Positions 61,796-64,000 of a DNA stretch of 64,000 bases are shown in pieces. The position numbers and the translations under genes are program-made. The stretch's first letter is position 1. The number at the start of each line of letters is the position of its first letter. Location: positions 1,426,001-1,490,000 of the forward strand of contig CAVVFO010000002.1 of the NCBI GenBank assembly GCA_963747595.1, given 5' to 3'. Origin of the DNA: Oleiagrimonas sp963747595. GTDB taxonomy: Bacteria > Pseudomonadota > Gammaproteobacteria > Xanthomonadales > Rhodanobacteraceae. A model generated the notes under the pieces. The model saw only the letters and a list, made by a program, of their open reading frames with translations, was not told the origin of the DNA and ran no database searches.

Positions 61796-63436
61796 GTGTC
61801 CTCCAACTCCGATGCCACGCGCCGCAATACCCGGGGCATGTCCATCGTTCTCAACGAGCTGTACTTCCTCAACTGGTTCCGGTTGGCACAGGCGCTGGTC
61901 TACACCGCCCTGGCATTCAGCCCCTCATCACTGGAGCAATGGGTCACCGGCGCGCAACCCGGATTTGCCCGCATCATCGCCCTGCTCCTGCTGGGCTTCG
62001 CGATCGTGGTGCTGGCACGCACCCGCCGCTGCATGGGCAATCTGAACCTCTACGTGACGTTCGCTCTCTGCGTGGACGTGCTTGCCGCCGTACTGGCGGT
62101 CACGACCATGCACGACGCGCGCATCGGCATCGAGATGATGCTGGTGGTCAATATCGGCGCGGGTGCCCTGCTGCTGCCGCTGCGCCTGTCCATGGTCTTC
62201 GGCGCCATGGCCACCATCGGCATGCTCGGGCATGCGTTCACCACGCCGACCAATGCCGACTTCAATCACCAGCTGCTCGAATCGGGCCTGTTCGGTACCG
62301 CCTACCTGTTCTGTGCCTGGCTGTTCTTCGCGCTGGGCAAGCAGATGCGCGCCACTGAAGCGCTTGCCGTGCAGCGCGGCCTGGATCTGGCCAATCTTTC
62401 GCAAGTCAACGAACTGATCATCCGGCGCATGAAAACCGGGGTGATGCTGGTGGATGACGCCAACCGCGTGCACCAGCTCAACGAGTCGGCCTGGATGTTG
62501 CTGGGCAATCCGCCCAACGACCGCCGCGATCTGGGAACGCTGGCGCCGGAGCTGTCACGGCGCCTGTTCCACTGGCGCAGCTACGGCAAGCTGGACGAAA
62601 CCGCGGTGGCCCTGGCCGATGGCGTGCCGGAAGTGATCCCGCGCTTCACCCGGCTGGCCGCCAATGACGACTCGCACATCCTCATTTTCCTGGACGATAC
62701 CTCCCTGGTATCACGCCGCGCCGAAGAGCTGACCCTGGCGTCACTGGGCCGGCTGTCTGCCTCCATCGCCCACGAGATCCGCAACCCGCTGGCGGCGATC
62801 CGCTACTCGGCACAATTGCTGGCCGAATCCGAGGAACTCAATGATTCCGACGAGCGCATGGTGGAGATCATCAACAACCACTGCGGACGCCTGAACGAAA
62901 TCATCGAGAACATCCTGCAGTTGTCGCGACGGGAGCGCTCGCGTCCGGAAGCCCTGGACCTGAATGAATGGGCGCTGGGCTTCGTCGACGAATACACCGA
63001 GAGCAACGACCTGGGCGCCGATTCCCTGCGTGCCATCGTGCAGTCGCGCACCGTGGGCGCCGTGGCCGACACGCAGCAACTGCAGCAGGTGATATGGAAT
63101 CTGGTGCAGAACGCGCTGCGCTACGGCCGCATGCCGGGCGAACCGGCACGCGTCATGCTGATCTCGCGACACGGCTCGGACAACGGCCCGCCGGTGCTGG
63201 AAGTGACTGACCGCGGTCCGGGGATCGCTCCCAGGGTGGCCGCGCAGATCTTCGAACCGTTCTACACCACGCACGAATACGGCACGGGGCTGGGGCTGTA
63301 TCTGGCACGACAGATGTGCGAAGCCAACCAGGCATCGCTGGAATACGTTCCCGTGGCCGGTGGCGGAAGCTGCTTTCGCATCACCCTGACACCGTCGATG
63401 CTTGGCCCGGGCAGCGCGTACGAAGACGGAGAATGA
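61796..63436 (+). CDS. pilS: Sensor histidine kinase PilS
   Basis: This 546-residue kinase has six or so N-terminal membrane helices (about 20-190), a PAS-like segment (about 205-310), HisKA with H326 in ASIAHEIRNPLAA and an HATPase domain (NLVQNALRYG, DRGPGIAP, GTGLGLYLA). PilS controls type IV pilin transcription through PilR and sigma-54. The start is uncertain: GTG 61796 has AGGGGAG upstream, and ATG 61838 is the alternative. pilR follows 121 bp downstream. Confidence 0.9.
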   Translation: MSSNSDATRRNTRGMSIVLNELYFLNWFRLAQALVYTALAFSPSSLEQWVTGAQPGFARIIALLLLGFAIVVLARTRRCMGNLNLYVTFALCVDVLAAVLAVTTMHDARIGIEMMLVVNIGAGALLLPLRLSMVFGAMATIGMLGHAFTTPTNADFNHQLLESGLFGTAYLFCAWLFFALGKQMRATEALAVQRGLDLANLSQVNELIIRRMKTGVMLVDDANRVHQLNESAWMLLGNPPNDRRDLGTLAPELSRRLFHWRSYGKLDETAVALADGVPEVIPRFTRLAANDDSHILIFLDDTSLVSRRAEELTLASLGRLSASIAHEIRNPLAAIRYSAQLLAESEELNDSDERMVEIINNHCGRLNEIIENILQLSRRERSRPEALDLNEWALGFVDEYTESNDLGADSLRAIVQSRTVGAVADTQQLQQVIWNLVQNALRYGRMPGEPARVMLISRHGSDNGPPVLEVTDRGPGIAPRVAAQIFEPFYTTHEYGTGLGLYLARQMCEANQASLEYVPVAGGGSCFRITLTPSMLGPGSAYEDGE

Positions 63437-63557
63437 GGCATCCTCGCCGCCGCTGCAGATGCCGGGGCTGGTCCCTTGCGGCCGCCGCGGTTACCCTTCC
63501 AGAAGGGGGCGCCAGCACACCGTGCTGCGCGCAGTATCATTGGAGAATGCACACGCC

Positions 63558-64000
63558 ATGAGCAAACAGCGCGTCCTGGTCGTCGATGACGAACGTGACA
63601 TCCGTGAACTGCTGACCATCACCCTGGGCCGGATGAATCTGGATGTGGATGCCGCCAGCAATGTCGGCGAGGCCAGGCAGATGCTCGGCTCGCAATCCTA
63701 TGACCTGTGCTTCACGGACATGCGCCTGCCCGACGGCTCCGGTCAGGAACTGATCGAGATGATTGCCGACAAATGTCCCGACACCCCCGTGGCCATGATC
63801 ACCGCCTACGGCAACGTGGACGCAGCGGTCACCGCGCTGAAAGCCGGCGCCTTCGACTTCGTTTCCAAGCCGGTCGACATCCAGTTGCTGCGACGCCTGG
63901 TGCAGAGCGCGCTCGCCCTCAATGGCGAACGTCGCGAGCAGGATGCATCCGGCAATGCGTCGCCCAAGAACGGCAGCAGCAGGCTGATCGGGCAATCGCC
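63558..64000 (+). CDS. pilR: NtrC-family response regulator PilR, N-terminal part (partial)
   Basis: The receiver domain is complete in the window: VLVVDDERDIRE, the phospho-acceptor D54 in CFTDMRLPDGSG, and the later FVSKPVD. After residue 125 a linker begins, and the sequence reaches SRLIGQS, the usual entry to the AAA+ sigma-54 activator domain, before the window ends. It follows pilS and is expected to activate pilA with RpoN. Confidence 0.92.
   Translation, partial: MSKQRVLVVDDERDIRELLTITLGRMNLDVDAASNVGEARQMLGSQSYDLCFTDMRLPDGSGQELIEMIADKCPDTPVAMITAYGNVDAAVTALKAGAFDFVSKPVDIQLLRRLVQSALALNGERREQDASGNASPKNGSSRLIGQS

Noticed and set aside
63558..64000. PilR as the activator of the sigma-54 promoter at 3128
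   Set aside because: PilR normally acts on pilin genes, and PEP-CTERM genes elsewhere use PrsR; nothing in the sequence links the two.

Overview
This is a GC-rich chromosomal segment, most likely from a gammaproteobacterium of the order Xanthomonadales, and Rhodanobacteraceae-like by gene content. The evidence is the fused aspartokinase/diaminopimelate decarboxylase (lysAC), the MurD2/MurL version of muropeptide glutamate synthesis, the petABC-sspAB order, sucCD divergent from pilS-pilR, and GTAG-type palindromic REP doublets. I cannot fix the genus from sequence alone. I found no rRNA, tRNA, CRISPR array, prophage or intact insertion sequence.

Layout. 0-3 kb: end of an ABC exporter ATPase and its FtsX-type permease. 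3.1-3.9 kb: an orphan PEP-CTERM surface protein behind a sigma-54 type promoter. 4-8.9 kb: prmC, a lipoprotein esterase, and a secreted M1 aminopeptidase. 8.9-14.9 kb: an oxidative-stress island (AhpD-like protein, AhpC-type peroxiredoxin, divergent oxyR, then rubrerythrin / Fe-S CCG protein / DUF3501, and msrA). 14.9-19.4 kb: apt, DUF2007, glnS, rlmM, TVP38-like protein. 19.8-26.7 kb: a cell-wall block, murD2, a Rieske oxygenase, murL and lysAC. 26.8-31 kb: PhzF, a decayed amino-acid permease, and a two-subunit Tat-exported molybdenum hydroxylase. 31-39 kb: an accessory-looking stretch with a proline-rich membrane protein, a Met/Gln/Asn-rich secreted protein, a broken lipoprotein gene, a GH16 glucanase and an orphan hybrid histidine kinase. 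38.5-41.5 kb: SET-domain methyltransferase, LEA-like lipoprotein, acyl-CoA dehydrogenase. 41.7-46.1 kb: ybeY, phoH, miaB and a lytic transglycosylase. 46.1-51.4 kb: DegS/AlgW-like protease, cytochrome bc1 and sspAB. 51.4-59 kb: DUF3301, nadC, DUF1631, Trm112-like, purEK, nadE. 59-64 kb: a nested inverted-repeat element, sucDC, pilS and the start of pilR.

Three things stand out. First, at least six copies of a roughly 100-210 bp palindromic element (two inverted GTAG-type REP units, i.e. a REPIN) sit between genes. Four lie between convergent genes, two split apparent operons, and one supplies the stop codon of a gene. Second, the rubrerythrin / Fe-S / DUF3501 triad lies beside an OxyR-peroxiredoxin locus and looks like a little-described redox-defence module. 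Third, a 288-bp element with perfect 31-bp inverted ends and two nested stems sits 27 bp upstream of nadE. Gene decay is visible in three places: an APC permease remnant, a lipoprotein with a stop and two compensating frameshifts, and an ABC-ATPase scrap between miaB and phoH.
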